From NCBI GenBank assembly GCA_031082285.1, contig JAVHLK010000040.1:1-43452 (forward strand): 43,452 bases of DNA, written 5' to 3'. How positions within the stretch are numbered: position 1 is the stretch's first letter; each line of letters opens with the position of its first letter. Both the position numbers and the translations under genes were made by a program. This stretch comes from Desulfomonilaceae bacterium. Lineage in GTDB: Bacteria; Desulfobacterota; Desulfomonilia; Desulfomonilales; Desulfomonilaceae. Shown here one piece after another: positions 18,127 through 26,420 of the stretch. The notes beneath the pieces are model-generated. The model was not told the DNA's origin, made no database searches, and saw only the letters and a list, made by a program, of their open reading frames with translations.

Positions 18127-18579
18127 TTGGAAACGGCTACAGCTAAGACCTTACCCGTTTCGGGTTTCAAGCCATCCTGGAGCGGGGAAATAGTGACGGC
18201 AACTCCCGAGCCGGTTCGTGGTCTCGAACAGCCCGCTTCTGAGGCAGTGCAAGTTCGTACTGGCGACAGTCTTCGTCACAATCTTCCTCAAGAATACAAA
18301 GTAGCGGCACTTTCCTTCTCCGACGCTCACCTAAGACTGCGGCCCCGTAAGCCGGTCACGATATCCGTTGCACGGGGGCAGGACCTCTGGTTCGCTGAGA
18401 ATCTCCGATTGGACATATTCGCTACCGGTGACACGGCTCAAGATGCCATACATGAATTCATGAAACACGTTCTGAGCTTCTACAGGCATTACAAGGAGCT
18501 CACTTCAGAAGAAGCCATGGGCAACGCGTTGAGCCTCAAGACGGTTTTTGAAGAGAGTTTCGTTGAGGCTTGCGAATGA
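18127..18579 (+). CDS. HicB-like protein, middle gene of the cassette
   Basis: A 150-residue protein with a TTG start and GAGAGGAG about eight bases upstream. Residues 1-75 are low-complexity and polar and unrecognised. Residues 76-125 (PVTISVARGQDLWFAENL, then GDTAQDAIHEFMKHV) resemble the HicB partial RNase H fold: two beta strands, an acidic loop, the G-D-T-x-x-x-A-I turn and a helix. No C-terminal ribbon-helix-helix or HTH DNA-binding domain is evident, which differs from classical HicB. By position and fold it would be the antitoxin to the overlapping HicA-like protein. The order (antitoxin-like first) is the reverse of the usual hicA-hicB arrangement. Confidence 0.6.
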   Translation: METATAKTLPVSGFKPSWSGEIVTATPEPVRGLEQPASEAVQVRTGDSLRHNLPQEYKVAALSFSDAHLRLRPRKPVTISVARGQDLWFAENLRLDIFATGDTAQDAIHEFMKHVLSFYRHYKELTSEEAMGNALSLKTVFEESFVEACE

Positions 18580-18884
18580 AAGTTGACCGGAAGGCGGCTG
18601 AAAAGAGTCTCAAGAAGAAAGGCTTTCGACGAGACGTTTCCGGTGACCACGTCTATTTCTTCCACGTCTTCAACGGCAAAGAGACCGGAATCAAGACCTA
18701 TGTCTCTCATAGTGCGAAATATAGAGACATCGGCCCGGACAACTTGAAGAGTATGATGAGGCAACTCAGGCTTCAGACAGTACATGAAGCCCGGGACCTT
18801 CTCGAGTGTCCGATGACCGCGGACGAATACAACAATTTGCTCAGGAAACTCGGCCATCTCATGGTCGAGAAGACGGAATACTGA
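18576..18884 (+). CDS. HicA-like putative mRNA interferase
   Basis: A 102-residue protein. Its N-terminal 65 residues follow the HicA double-stranded RNA-binding-like fold: helix KAAEKSLKKKGFRRD, then S-G-D-H-V-Y-F with H25 in the position of the catalytic histidine (HicA has G-S-H), strand TYVSHS, and helix DIGPDNLKSMMRQLRL. HicA toxins cleave mRNA in the ribosome context. A 35-residue C-terminal extension (LLECPMTADEYNNLLRKLG) is longer than in classical HicA. The ATG overlaps the preceding stop as ATGA, so translation is coupled. Codon positions here look like those of the neighbouring genes. Activity has not been shown; H25 is the residue to test for significance. Confidence 0.65.
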   Translation: MKVDRKAAEKSLKKKGFRRDVSGDHVYFFHVFNGKETGIKTYVSHSAKYRDIGPDNLKSMMRQLRLQTVHEARDLLECPMTADEYNNLLRKLGHLMVEKTEY

Positions 18885-18996
18885 AGCGAAAAGAGTGGGC
18901 CATAGCTCGTGGGGCACTGCCGGTCCTGATCTGACCGCTGTGCCTGCAAAAGGTCACGTATCTGACCCGTTGGCCATGGGCCCGGGCGCGTCTTTC

Positions 18997-19025
18997 TTGA
19001 TTTTCTCTATTGGATGGTCTATACG
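18997..19025 (+). promoter_or_regulatory. Possible promoter for the histidine-rich protein gene
   Basis: TTGATT at 18997-19002 and TATACG at 19020-19025 are exactly 17 bases apart. Each hexamer matches four of six consensus bases. The start codon lies about 75 bases downstream. Confidence 0.35.
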
Positions 19026-19105
19026 TACGACCTAGGTCGCCCCCCGAACGGGAGGTGCCTCAAGTATTCGATTTGAGGACGTATGGATGTGATGCCGTGA
19101 ACACG

Positions 19106-19531
19106 ATGCGGACCAAGAGAATCGCAGCATTTTCCCTGTTGTTGGCGTATTTCCTTTTGCTTGGAATCCCGCACATCGAGGAGACGTGTTGCAGGCATTT
19201 CCAGCATGAACACGAGCCGATCCGCGGCGTGAACTCCTTTTCTGCAGACACCGACGTCTCACATAGTCACGCTCCCCATTCGAACGACCGGCCGCATCTC
19301 CATGACGCGGATTGCTGTCACAACCACAGCGTGGCCGGCGGCGACTCGGCGACTCTCGCGCTTCCCGTGCGGAACTCCCGGACCTTTCCGGCATTCAATG
19401 CAATGCTTTCTCCGCTTCAACCTTCCTCCTGCCGCGTCTTGCCGGACCGAGCGATCTCTCCTTTCACGGAGGAGCCTCGGGGGATCGGTTCAACGATTGC
19501 CTCTCTCCGGACCACCATTCTTCTGATCTAA
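19106..19531 (+). CDS. Small exported histidine-rich protein
   Basis: A 141-residue protein with an N-terminal signal peptide or anchor (MRTKRIAAFSLLLAYFLLLG). The central region is rich in histidine with several cysteines: HIEETCCRHFQHEHEP, then a run of S-H-S-H, P-H-S-N, R-P-H-L-H-D-A-D-C-C-H-N-H. This composition suggests periplasmic metal binding (zinc, nickel, cobalt or copper). The C-terminal half is unrecognised. A GTG at 19097 is an alternative start. No metal pump is adjacent, so the link to metal handling rests on composition alone. I do not recognise a family. Confidence 0.55.
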   Translation: MRTKRIAAFSLLLAYFLLLGIPHIEETCCRHFQHEHEPIRGVNSFSADTDVSHSHAPHSNDRPHLHDADCCHNHSVAGGDSATLALPVRNSRTFPAFNAMLSPLQPSSCRVLPDRAISPFTEEPRGIGSTIASLRTTILLI

Positions 19532-19790
19532 GCCTCCACAGATCTGCCGACAATTCCGGTCGCAGGTTCACGCAATCCATTTAAGGAAATGCGATGACTG
19601 CAAGGTTGTTGTCCCGCGCTTGCTCGAGCAGTGGGCGGTGAACAATGGCCGAGCACGGGGCGGATGAATGCCCGCGGCATGGCATTTCAGGTAAGCGAAC
19701 CCAATAGATAACCGGTTCTGATGCCGTCGGCGACGATTTCGGCCGTACTGCATCTTGACCGATTCGGTCAACAAAGTGGAGGTCATACCA

Positions 19791-20027
19791 ATGAAGAAGC
19801 TGCTTGCAGTTGCAACGATCTTTCTGGTCTTTTCGGCTTCAGTTGTCCCCGTACTTGCGGGAGGCGCCGCATACCACTCTTCGCAACGTCGAGCCCGAGC
19901 CGCTGCCGACGAGTGGAAACGGAACATGACGGACAAATGGAAGAAATTCGACGCTGAAATGAGTGCATGTACAAAAGGCACGGGAAAATCCACGTCCAAG
20001 CCGGACGACAAACGACCGGGCGACTAG
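19791..20027 (+). CDS. Small exported hypothetical protein
   Basis: A 78-residue protein with a clear signal peptide (MKKLLAVATIFLVFSASVVP, cleavage near VLAGG) and a GGAGGT ribosome binding site seven bases upstream. The mature part of about 53 residues is polar and strongly charged (RRARAAADEWKRNMTDKWKK), probably one amphipathic helix, with a single cysteine. I do not recognise a family. It lies downstream of the histidine-rich exported protein on the same strand, but a 259-base gap argues against a tight operon. Confidence 0.6.
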   Translation: MKKLLAVATIFLVFSASVVPVLAGGAAYHSSQRRARAAADEWKRNMTDKWKKFDAEMSACTKGTGKSTSKPDDKRPGD

Positions 20028-20529
20028 GGCCTCAACACCTTCCGTTGAATCCCGAAGAACGCTTCCATACCAAAGTAGTCCGACCCGGACGATTCACTGC
20101 AACCGTCACGGAATTTTCCATGTGGAAGAAGCTTTCACCGGGGATGCCGACACGCGTCCCCGGAGGAACGCGGAAGCGTTCGTCCGCCCACGACATGATG
20201 GTTGGCATAATGACCCGGGAGCGCCACGAGTCTGTACAGGCGTCGATACGATTGACAAAGAGAAGGCTCAAGAATACCCTGGTCAAACTGCCCGTCAGGT
20301 TAAGGTGTCGTCCTGGGTCGGCCTCAATCCGCTCCATTCGATACTCTATTTTTTCGCTTCTTGATGGGAACCGTTCCTGAGAAACTGCGATCGCGCGTGT
20401 GACTCGGATTCTTGTGAACGTGTGGGGACCACACCGTGGTATGGTGAGGTCCGAGCAACCATGGGACGACCGGGCGAGGGCCGGAAAGTCAGCGGAAGTG
20501 ACTGAAACCCCGGATAATTCAGGATCGTA
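20028..20529. other. Long leader region of the antiporter gene
   Basis: This 502-base gap contains overlapping open frames on both strands, but their basic, repetitive translations and lack of ribosome binding sites argue against genes. The last 110 bases are unusually rich in stem-loops and are listed separately. I found no convincing promoter hexamers. Confidence 0.4.
20421..20520 (+). promoter_or_regulatory. Structured 5' leader, riboswitch-like candidate
   Basis: Three stem-loops lie immediately before the antiporter start. The first, at 20426-20452, has GGACC and CACC arms pairing with GGTG and GGTCC around a seven-base loop, with one A-A mismatch. The second pairs CCGG (20470-20473) with CCGG (20481-20484). 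The third pairs AGTCA (20487-20491) with TGACT (20499-20503). A competing pairing of CCGGG (20470-20474) with CCCGG (20509-20513) would replace the second stem, which is how a switch could work. AGGA then leads into the ATG. I could not match it to a known riboswitch consensus, including ydaO (c-di-AMP). Confidence 0.4.
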
Positions 20530-22506
20530 ATGGGTATTGCAACCGACATCATCGTCCTTATCGTAGCCGCATTCTTCTGCGGTCTGCTGCTGCAGAGGCT
20601 CGGCCAACCGTTGATCCTCGGCTATGTCGCTGCGGGGGTCATCCTGGGACCTCATACGGCGGGATTCACGGTCTCGAACATTCACGACATCGAGTTGCTC
20701 TCCGAGATCGGAATAGCTCTGCTCCTCTTCGCACTCGGACTGGAGTTTTCTCTCAAGGATCTCAGACCGGTCAAGAGAGTGGCCCTGATTGGTACCCCCA
20801 TCCAGATCGCTCTCACCATATGTCTCGGCCTGGGAATCGGACACGTCATGGGGTTGGACTGGAAATCATCGCTTTGGCTTGGGGCACTGATTTCTCTTTC
20901 CAGCACCATGGTAATCCTCAAGACGCTCATGAGCCAGGGATGGCTGGGGACCCTCTCGAGCAAAGTGATGATCGGGATGCTCATTGTCCAGGACCTTGCC
21001 GTGATACCCATGATGGTCATGCTGCCGCAGCTGAACGATCCCGCCCTGGGACTGCCGGTGCTTGGCTTCGCTGCACTGAAGGCCGCGGCTTTCATTACCG
21101 GTATGATCCTTCTTGGTACGCGGATCCTGCCGCGGCTCATGACGCACATCGCCAAGTTAGGTTCAAGAGAACTCTTTCTGCTCGCCATCACGGCCATCGG
21201 TTTGGGGGTGGGTTATCTTACGCACGAGGTGGGGCTCTCTTTTGCCTTCGGCGCATTCGTGGCCGGTATGGTGTTGAGTGAATCGGACTACGGCCACCAG
21301 GCCCTCAGCGACATCATTCCGCTTCGTGATCTCTTTGGTTTGCTGTTTTTTGCGTCGGTAGGGATGCTTCTGGATCCGACCTTCCTTATGGACAACCTCT
21401 GGCACATAGCTGCGCTGGTGCTGGCCGTAGGGATTGCAAAGGGACTCATCTTCTCGTTCATTGCCAAAGCCTTCGACTACGGCAATGTAATTCCCCTGGC
21501 CGTAGGATTGGGCATGTTTCAAATCGGGGAGTTCTCGTTCATTCTTGCCCGAGTGGGCGTATCCACCAACTCCATTGACGCCGATCTCTACTCGCTGGTA
21601 CTGAGTTCTGCAATACTGATGATGGTCCTCACACCGATCATCTCGGGGCAAACCGCTAAGATTTATGCGTTGAGAAAACGCTCGTTCGACCATGAAGAGC
21701 TCGAATCATCGAACATGCCCGTTGATGGGCTTCACAATCACGTGGTCATCGCAGGCGGCGGCCGTGTCGGTTTTCTCATTGCGCAGGTCTTGAAGCGTTT
21801 GGGCCTTCCATTCGTGGTCATCGAGCTTGACCACCAACGGGTGGAACAGGCCAAGGATGAGGGCATGACCGTGGTCTACGGGGATTCAAGCCACGAAATC
21901 GTCTTGGACGCGGCCGGGATCAAGGAGAGTTCTCTTCTGGTCATCACAACGCCGGGAATTGTGGTCCTCAGAACCACCGCGGTTCACGCCAGACGGTTGA
22001 ACAGCAAGATCAAGATCGTCGCGAGAGCGTCGGGTCCGGATTACTTTGAGCTGTTGAAGGAGTTGGGAGTGTCCGAAGTTGTGCTGCCCGAATTCGAAGC
22101 AAGTCTCGAATTGACTCGCCGGTCTCTTCTGCACCTCCACGTTCCGGCCAACGAAATTCAGCGATATACCGATACGGTTCGCCAGGAGCTTTATGCCGAG
22201 TGGTTCACCCATGGTGATGATTATAGTCTCCTGTCTCACTTCCGAGGAGCCGAGCAGCAATTCGACCTGCAATGGGTCGTTTTGGATCGCGATAGTCCGA
22301 TGGTGAACAAATCGATCGGAGAGCTTGGAATCCGAAAAAAAACCGGGGCCTCGGTTGTAGGTGTTGTCCGCGACGCGAAACTGCAGCCGAATCCTGATGC
22401 CGATTTTGTGTTCCAACCGAACGACTCGGTCGCAATTATCGGCAGCGATCATAACAGGAAGTCATTTTGTGTGATGGCATCATCCGACGGCTGCGATTAC
22501 CGATGA
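20530..22506 (+). CDS. CPA2 monovalent cation/proton antiporter with RCK domains (KefB/YbaL-like)
   Basis: A 658-residue inner-membrane transporter. Residues 1-385 form the Na+/H+ exchanger domain with about 12-13 helices: [32 protein letters not shown], and the unwound-helix region [11 protein letters not shown] whose aspartate is the ion-binding residue. A TrkA_N (RCK) domain starts at residue 404 with [18 protein letters not shown], a nucleotide-binding G-x-G-x-x-G loop, and IELDHQRV. A TrkA_C domain fills the last 80 residues. Family members exchange K+ or Na+ for protons and are gated by nucleotides or c-di-AMP through the RCK. KefB-type glutathione regulation is not clear. The stem-loop-rich leader immediately upstream suggests RNA-level control. 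Confidence 0.9.
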   Translation: MGIATDIIVLIVAAFFCGLLLQRLGQPLILGYVAAGVILGPHTAGFTVSNIHDIELLSEIGIALLLFALGLEFSLKDLRPVKRVALIGTPIQIALTICLGLGIGHVMGLDWKSSLWLGALISLSSTMVILKTLMSQGWLGTLSSKVMIGMLIVQDLAVIPMMVMLPQLNDPALGLPVLGFAALKAAAFITGMILLGTRILPRLMTHIAKLGSRELFLLAITAIGLGVGYLTHEVGLSFAFGAFVAGMVLSESDYGHQALSDIIPLRDLFGLLFFASVGMLLDPTFLMDNLWHIAALVLAVGIAKGLIFSFIAKAFDYGNVIPLAVGLGMFQIGEFSFILARVGVSTNSIDADLYSLVLSSAILMMVLTPIISGQTAKIYALRKRSFDHEELESSNMPVDGLHNHVVIAGGGRVGFLIAQVLKRLGLPFVVIELDHQRVEQAKDEGMTVVYGDSSHEIVLDAAGIKESSLLVITTPGIVVLRTTAVHARRLNSKIKIVARASGPDYFELLKELGVSEVVLPEFEASLELTRRSLLHLHVPANEIQRYTDTVRQELYAEWFTHGDDYSLLSHFRGAEQQFDLQWVVLDRDSPMVNKSIGELGIRKKTGASVVGVVRDAKLQPNPDADFVFQPNDSVAIIGSDHNRKSFCVMASSDGCDYR

Positions 22507-22551
22507 GTACATTGATGTCGGCCGAGAAGACGCCGGCTCGATGCAAGGCCG

Positions 22552-23796
22552 CTATCGCCGCAGCATTGCCGCGTAATCAACGGGCTTGTCCTTGTCTATT
22601 CGGGACAAGGTCGTGTTCATCGGATACTTCAGGCCCGATCCGGTATTGAACAACAGTACTCGCTCATCCTTGTCCACATCCTTACGATCCAGGGCCTTCT
22701 TCAAGGCCGCGAGCGTGGCCGCGCCCTCCGGCGCCGCGATGATGCCTTCCTTCTCGGCAAGCTCTCTTTGTGCAAGGAGGATTTCGTCGTCGGGAACGGC
22801 TATGGCCGTACCGTTGGTTTCCCGAATGGCCCTGAGGATGAGGAAATCGCCGATGCAGTGGGGCACTCTGATGCCCGCGGCGACGGTAGATGCGTGTTCC
22901 CACGGTCGGGCGGTCTCCGCACCTTCTTCGAAGGCCCTGACGATGGGCGCGCAACCTTCGGATTGTACCGATATGAGCCGCGGCCTCTTGCTCCCTATCC
23001 ACCCAAGAGTTTCCAGTTCGTTGAACGCCTTCCACATGCCGATCAGTCCGGTCCCACCACCGGTGGGATAGAAGATGGCGTCGGGCAGGTCCCAACTGAA
23101 CTGTTCAGCCGTTTCCAGCCCCATGGTCTTTTTCCCCTCTATCCGATAGGGCTCCCGAAGGGTCGACATGTCGAACCAGCCCAACAGATCCTTGCCCTCA
23201 CGGACTATTCGTCCGCAATCATCGATGAGACCGTTGACGAGATACACCGCCGCGCCGACCATGCCGCATTCGTTCGCATTGATCTCGGGTGCGTCCTCAG
23301 GGCAAAAGACAAAGACCTCCATGCCCGCGCGGGCACCGTATGCGGCCAGCGCGCCTCCGGCATTCCCCGCGGTGGGGATGGTGACGCGTCGAATCCCGAA
23401 CTCATTGGCCATGGTCACGGCCATTGCCAGGCCGCGGGCCTTGAAACTCGCGGTGGGCAATCTCCCTTCATCCTTAACGAACAGATGGTCCATACCGAGC
23501 CCCGCACCCACGGTTCGGCAGTGAACCACGGGGGTCATCGTCTCCCCCAAGCTCACCACGTTCCCGAGGTCCTGTACGGGAAGGAGTTCCCTGTACCGCC
23601 ACATGTCCGGCAAGCGGGAGACGAGCAGGCTGCGTTTCAGTTCCGATTGCGCCGATTCAAGGTCGTACATGACCAGGAGCGGACTTCCGCACGAAATGCA
23701 TACGGTCTGGATTGTGCTTGATTCATGGATTTCGTTGCATTTGGGACATTGCAGGTAAGTCACGTAGGCCGCGGACGAAAGAGCGCCGGAATTCAT
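22552..23796 (-). CDS. thrC: Threonine synthase
   Basis: A 414-residue PLP enzyme that converts O-phosphohomoserine to threonine. A short N-terminal zinc-ribbon-like segment (C17, C20, C33, C36) precedes the catalytic fold, as in the archaeal and bacterial thrC type. PLP binds K119 in LPTASFKARGLAM. PTAGNAGGALAAYGA forms the phosphate-loop region and YPTGGGTGLIGMWK the second glycine-rich loop. The ATG at 23796 is preferred over that at 23805 because AAAGG sits at normal spacing for it. It lies 31 bases after suhB, likely in the same transcript. A related cystathionine-type or threonine dehydratase-like enzyme is less likely given the zinc ribbon. Confidence 0.87.
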   Translation of the reverse strand: MNSGALSSAAYVTYLQCPKCNEIHESSTIQTVCISCGSPLLVMYDLESAQSELKRSLLVSRLPDMWRYRELLPVQDLGNVVSLGETMTPVVHCRTVGAGLGMDHLFVKDEGRLPTASFKARGLAMAVTMANEFGIRRVTIPTAGNAGGALAAYGARAGMEVFVFCPEDAPEINANECGMVGAAVYLVNGLIDDCGRIVREGKDLLGWFDMSTLREPYRIEGKKTMGLETAEQFSWDLPDAIFYPTGGGTGLIGMWKAFNELETLGWIGSKRPRLISVQSEGCAPIVRAFEEGAETARPWEHASTVAAGIRVPHCIGDFLILRAIRETNGTAIAVPDDEILLAQRELAEKEGIIAAPEGAATLAALKKALDRKDVDKDERVLLFNTGSGLKYPMNTTLSRIDKDKPVDYAAMLRR

Positions 23797-23827
23797 GGTC
23801 TCCATCCTTTCAAGATGAGGATGTCTG

Positions 23828-24634
23828 TTAGGAGTTTCTGGACAGTACGGTTACCAGCTCGTTATGGATCAAGCCGTTCGTCGCCACTATGCTCAGCGTG
23901 CGGATATGAGTAGGTCGTCCCGTTCCGTCCGAAACGCGGCCGCCGGCTTCTTGTACGAGAAGCATCCCCGCACCCTGATCCCAGGGTTTGAGCCGAAGTT
24001 CCCAGAACCCGTCGAGACGGCCGCCGGCAACGTAAGCCAGATCCAGAGCCGCTGAGCCCCCTCTTCGTATGCCTTGGACCCTGGTGACTACCTGTGTGAA
24101 TTCCTTCACATTGTTGTCTTCCGAATAGGCCCGGTCGTACGGGAAGCCGGTGGCCACGATACTTGTCTGAAGCGTGCGGGCTTTCGACACCGCGACGGCT
24201 TTGCCGTTAAGAAACGTGCCCTGATTCTGAAAGGCATGGAAACTCTCTTTTCTCAGGGGGTCATACACCATTCCGGCCGTAAGGTCGCCGTTGTACGTGA
24301 GGGCAATGGATATGGAAAAATGCGGGTACCCATGAGCAAAGTTGACCGTGCCGTCCAGAGGATCGACGAGCCACAACCACGGCGCGCCCGAACGCTCCGT
24401 CAAAGTCTCCTCGGTGAGAATATCGTGCTCGGGAAACGCTTTGGCAATCTCACCGAGAATGAGCTCTTCCGATGCACGATCCGCGTCCGTAACGATGTCA
24501 ATGCCCTTTTCGGAAGTGTCCTTGCGCTCCACCGCGAAGTCCCCGCGGTGATACGACAGCACCCTCTTCCCCGCCTCCTGAGTGATGTGATGAAGAAAGG
24601 GTAAGAGGTCTTTGGGGTTGACCAGGTCATTCAT
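23828..24634 (-). CDS. suhB: Inositol monophosphatase family protein (SuhB-like)
   Basis: A 268-residue magnesium-dependent phosphatase. The metal-binding motif is W-L-V-D-P-L-D-G-T-V-N-F with D91 and D94; E75 in ILTEET and a C-terminal WDQGAGMLLVQEAGG complete the site. Family members hydrolyse myo-inositol-1-phosphate and related sugar phosphates, or in enterobacteria act with the transcription machinery. The physiological substrate here is unknown. It lies 95 bases after xseA and 31 bases before thrC on the same strand; a palindromic repeat occupies the gap to xseA. Confidence 0.88.
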   Translation of the reverse strand: MNDLVNPKDLLPFLHHITQEAGKRVLSYHRGDFAVERKDTSEKGIDIVTDADRASEELILGEIAKAFPEHDILTEETLTERSGAPWLWLVDPLDGTVNFAHGYPHFSISIALTYNGDLTAGMVYDPLRKESFHAFQNQGTFLNGKAVAVSKARTLQTSIVATGFPYDRAYSEDNNVKEFTQVVTRVQGIRRGGSAALDLAYVAGGRLDGFWELRLKPWDQGAGMLLVQEAGGRVSDGTGRPTHIRTLSIVATNGLIHNELVTVLSRNS

Positions 24635-24665
24635 GAGAATCTCTCGATCTGATTGGGTCGATCCT

Positions 24666-24686
24666 GGGCGGGTTTAAAACCCGCCC
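24666..24686. repeat. Perfect palindromic repeat between xseA and suhB
   Basis: Arms GGGCGGGTTT (24666-24675) and AAACCCGCCC (24677-24686) flank a single central base. This type of GC-rich palindrome is dispersed in many proteobacterial genomes and forms a strong RNA hairpin. No T-tract follows on either strand, so termination is uncertain. Confidence 0.7.
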
Positions 24687-24729
24687 CTGCGTCCGGCGGT
24701 GCCTTCAATATGGAAAATCACTGTATGCT

Positions 24730-26070
24730 TCACTCTTCATCCTTCGCGGTGACCCTGCACGACAGTTCCCCCCGGAATAGACGAATACGCAGGTCTTCAC
24801 CGGTTTCGACCAATGCCGCGTCCGTGACCACCGTACCGTCGCGCTTCTTCATCGTAATGGAATAACCGCGCTCCATTACGGCCAACGGGCTCAGGCCTTC
24901 CAATTGTGCCGCAAGATTGTGCGCGGCATCTCTGCTCGTCCGGAGAACAGTATGGATCGACCGTACCATTCGGCCCGTCAGGTCGTCACATCGTGCCTTG
25001 CTTTCGATTATGGTCCGCTCGACATACTCGGGACGCAGACGGTTCGCAAGGGCTTCCGTATCTCTTCGGGCGGTTGCGGTCCTCCGAACCATCGCGTTTC
25101 CGAGCCGAATGGTGAGTTCGTCTATCCGCATACGCTTTTCTTCGATCTGTCGCCGAGGATCGTAGAGCCTCTTGAGCGTCTCGGTCACCGCGTCGGTGTA
25201 TTTTCTCAGGAGGCCGCTCATGGCGTTTCTGAGCCTTGCGACGAGGTGGCTCAATCCGTCCATCAGTTCCCGCCTGTCGGGAACGACCATTTCCGCGGCC
25301 GCGGACGGCGTGGACGCCCTGAGATCCGAGGCGAAATCGGTGAGGGTCACATCCGTTTCGTGGCCCACGGCACTGACGATGGGAATCGGGCATCGAGCCG
25401 TCGCTTTCACCACCCGTTCGTCGTTGAATGCCCAGAGATCCTCCACGGAGCCGCCGCCACGTCCGATTATGATCACGTCCGGATCGCCGGACGTGCACAA
25501 CCGTTCCAGCGCGGCCACGATCTCGTCGGGTGCCCGGTCTCCCTGGACCGACGTCGCACTCAGCACGATGTGCACCCCCGGGTAGCGTCGATGTATGACT
25601 CGTATCATGTCCCTCACCGCGGCTCCCCGCGGCGACGTGACAAGCCCCACGGTCTCCGGAAACGCGGGGATGGGTTTCTTGGTGCGAGCGTCAAAGAGAC
25701 CTTCGCCGGCGAGTTTGGCCTTCAATTGCTCAAATGCCAGCATAAGGCTGCCCAGCCCCAAGGGTTCCATGGTGTCCAGAATGAGCTGGTATTCGCCTCG
25801 GAGATTGTACACACTCAGCCGACCCCACGCGATGACATCCAGACCGTCCTCCACCTTGAACTTTAGGAATCGTGACTGGATCTTGAACATCACGCACCGG
25901 ATCTGGGCGGAGTCATCTTTCAGCGTGAAATACGTATGACCCGACGGTGCCGCATGAAAATTTGAAACCTCCCCCTGCACCCATACCGAGGGAAATTCCC
26001 GCTCGAGGAGATCGCGAATCCGACCGGTGAGTTCGGATACCGTATAGACTTTTCGTTCAGGCAATTCCAT
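24730..26070 (-). CDS. xseA: Exodeoxyribonuclease VII large subunit
   Basis: A 446-residue subunit of the single-strand DNA exonuclease VII. The N-terminal OB domain (VYTVSELTGRIRDLLE, then VSNFHAAPSGHTYFTLKD) binds DNA. The catalytic core has KPIPAFPETVGLVTSP, the R-G-G-G-S-V-E-D-L-W motif and H-E-T-D-V-T-L-T-D followed by A-S-T-P-S-A-A-A-E. A long coiled-coil helical region (about 280-400) and a C-terminal segment follow, which normally assemble with XseB. AGGATT lies just upstream of the ATG. No xseB gene is adjacent; suhB occupies the place where xseB usually sits. Confidence 0.92.
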   Translation of the reverse strand: MELPERKVYTVSELTGRIRDLLEREFPSVWVQGEVSNFHAAPSGHTYFTLKDDSAQIRCVMFKIQSRFLKFKVEDGLDVIAWGRLSVYNLRGEYQLILDTMEPLGLGSLMLAFEQLKAKLAGEGLFDARTKKPIPAFPETVGLVTSPRGAAVRDMIRVIHRRYPGVHIVLSATSVQGDRAPDEIVAALERLCTSGDPDVIIIGRGGGSVEDLWAFNDERVVKATARCPIPIVSAVGHETDVTLTDFASDLRASTPSAAAEMVVPDRRELMDGLSHLVARLRNAMSGLLRKYTDAVTETLKRLYDPRRQIEEKRMRIDELTIRLGNAMVRRTATARRDTEALANRLRPEYVERTIIESKARCDDLTGRMVRSIHTVLRTSRDAAHNLAAQLEGLSPLAVMERGYSITMKKRDGTVVTDAALVETGEDLRIRLFRGELSCRVTAKDEE

Positions 26071-26253
26071 TACGAATCCTGTCGAGGCGGATCGAGGCCC
26101 AATTAGGCAAGTTCCCCGGGAAGCAGGCTACCCAAGAAATGCCCGCAAGCGCCGGACATGGGACGCACGACGTGCATTCTATCGGCGGTTCGCCGAATTT
26201 TCAATTCCTCAGTACTGCATGCAGGAAGTACGGCCATCTGTTTCAGACCATCC

Positions 26254-26282
26254 GAGATTGCTCGCATCGCGCCGCAATGACG
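26254..26282. repeat. Palindromic repeat of the GAGATTGC...GCAATGAC family
   Basis: GAGATTGC (26254-26261) and GCAATGACG (26274-26282) form inverted arms around a 12-base loop, upstream of the beta-barrel gene. Related copies lie at 32879-32966 and 35649-35689. Confidence 0.55.
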
Positions 26283-26368
26283 CTTCCGAGACACACGGAT
26301 CTCCCCCGCGAGACCGGCCGGTGATCACAAGCTTCCAAATTCCCTTTTCTTTCTTGCCGATTTGAGCA

Positions 26369-26374
26369 TATAAT
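26369..26374 (+). promoter_or_regulatory. Perfect -10 hexamer upstream of the beta-barrel gene
   Basis: TATAAT lies 46 bases before the start codon. The -35 region at the expected distance (TTTCTT) is poor, so activation or an extended element may be involved. Confidence 0.45.
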
Positions 26375-26420
26375 GCGGACACTGCATTTTTATTCTTTTG
26401 GGTACGGAGAGTGGATTCCC

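Noticed and set aside
19963-20380. Two overlapping plus-strand frames before the antiporter
   Set aside because: Highly basic, low-complexity translations without a ribosome binding site; they overlap the end of the small exported protein gene.
20421-20520. Known riboswitch classes for the antiporter leader (ydaO, cobalamin, fluoride, GEMM)
   Set aside because: I compared remembered consensus cores and found no match, so only a generic structured leader is claimed.
20032-20844. Long minus-strand frame across the antiporter leader and 5' end
   Set aside because: It is antisense to a well-supported gene, has no family motif and no ribosome binding site.
24904-25866. A 320-codon plus-strand frame antisense to xseA
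   Set aside because: It is a shadow of the GC-rich xseA gene, which carries all the exonuclease VII motifs.
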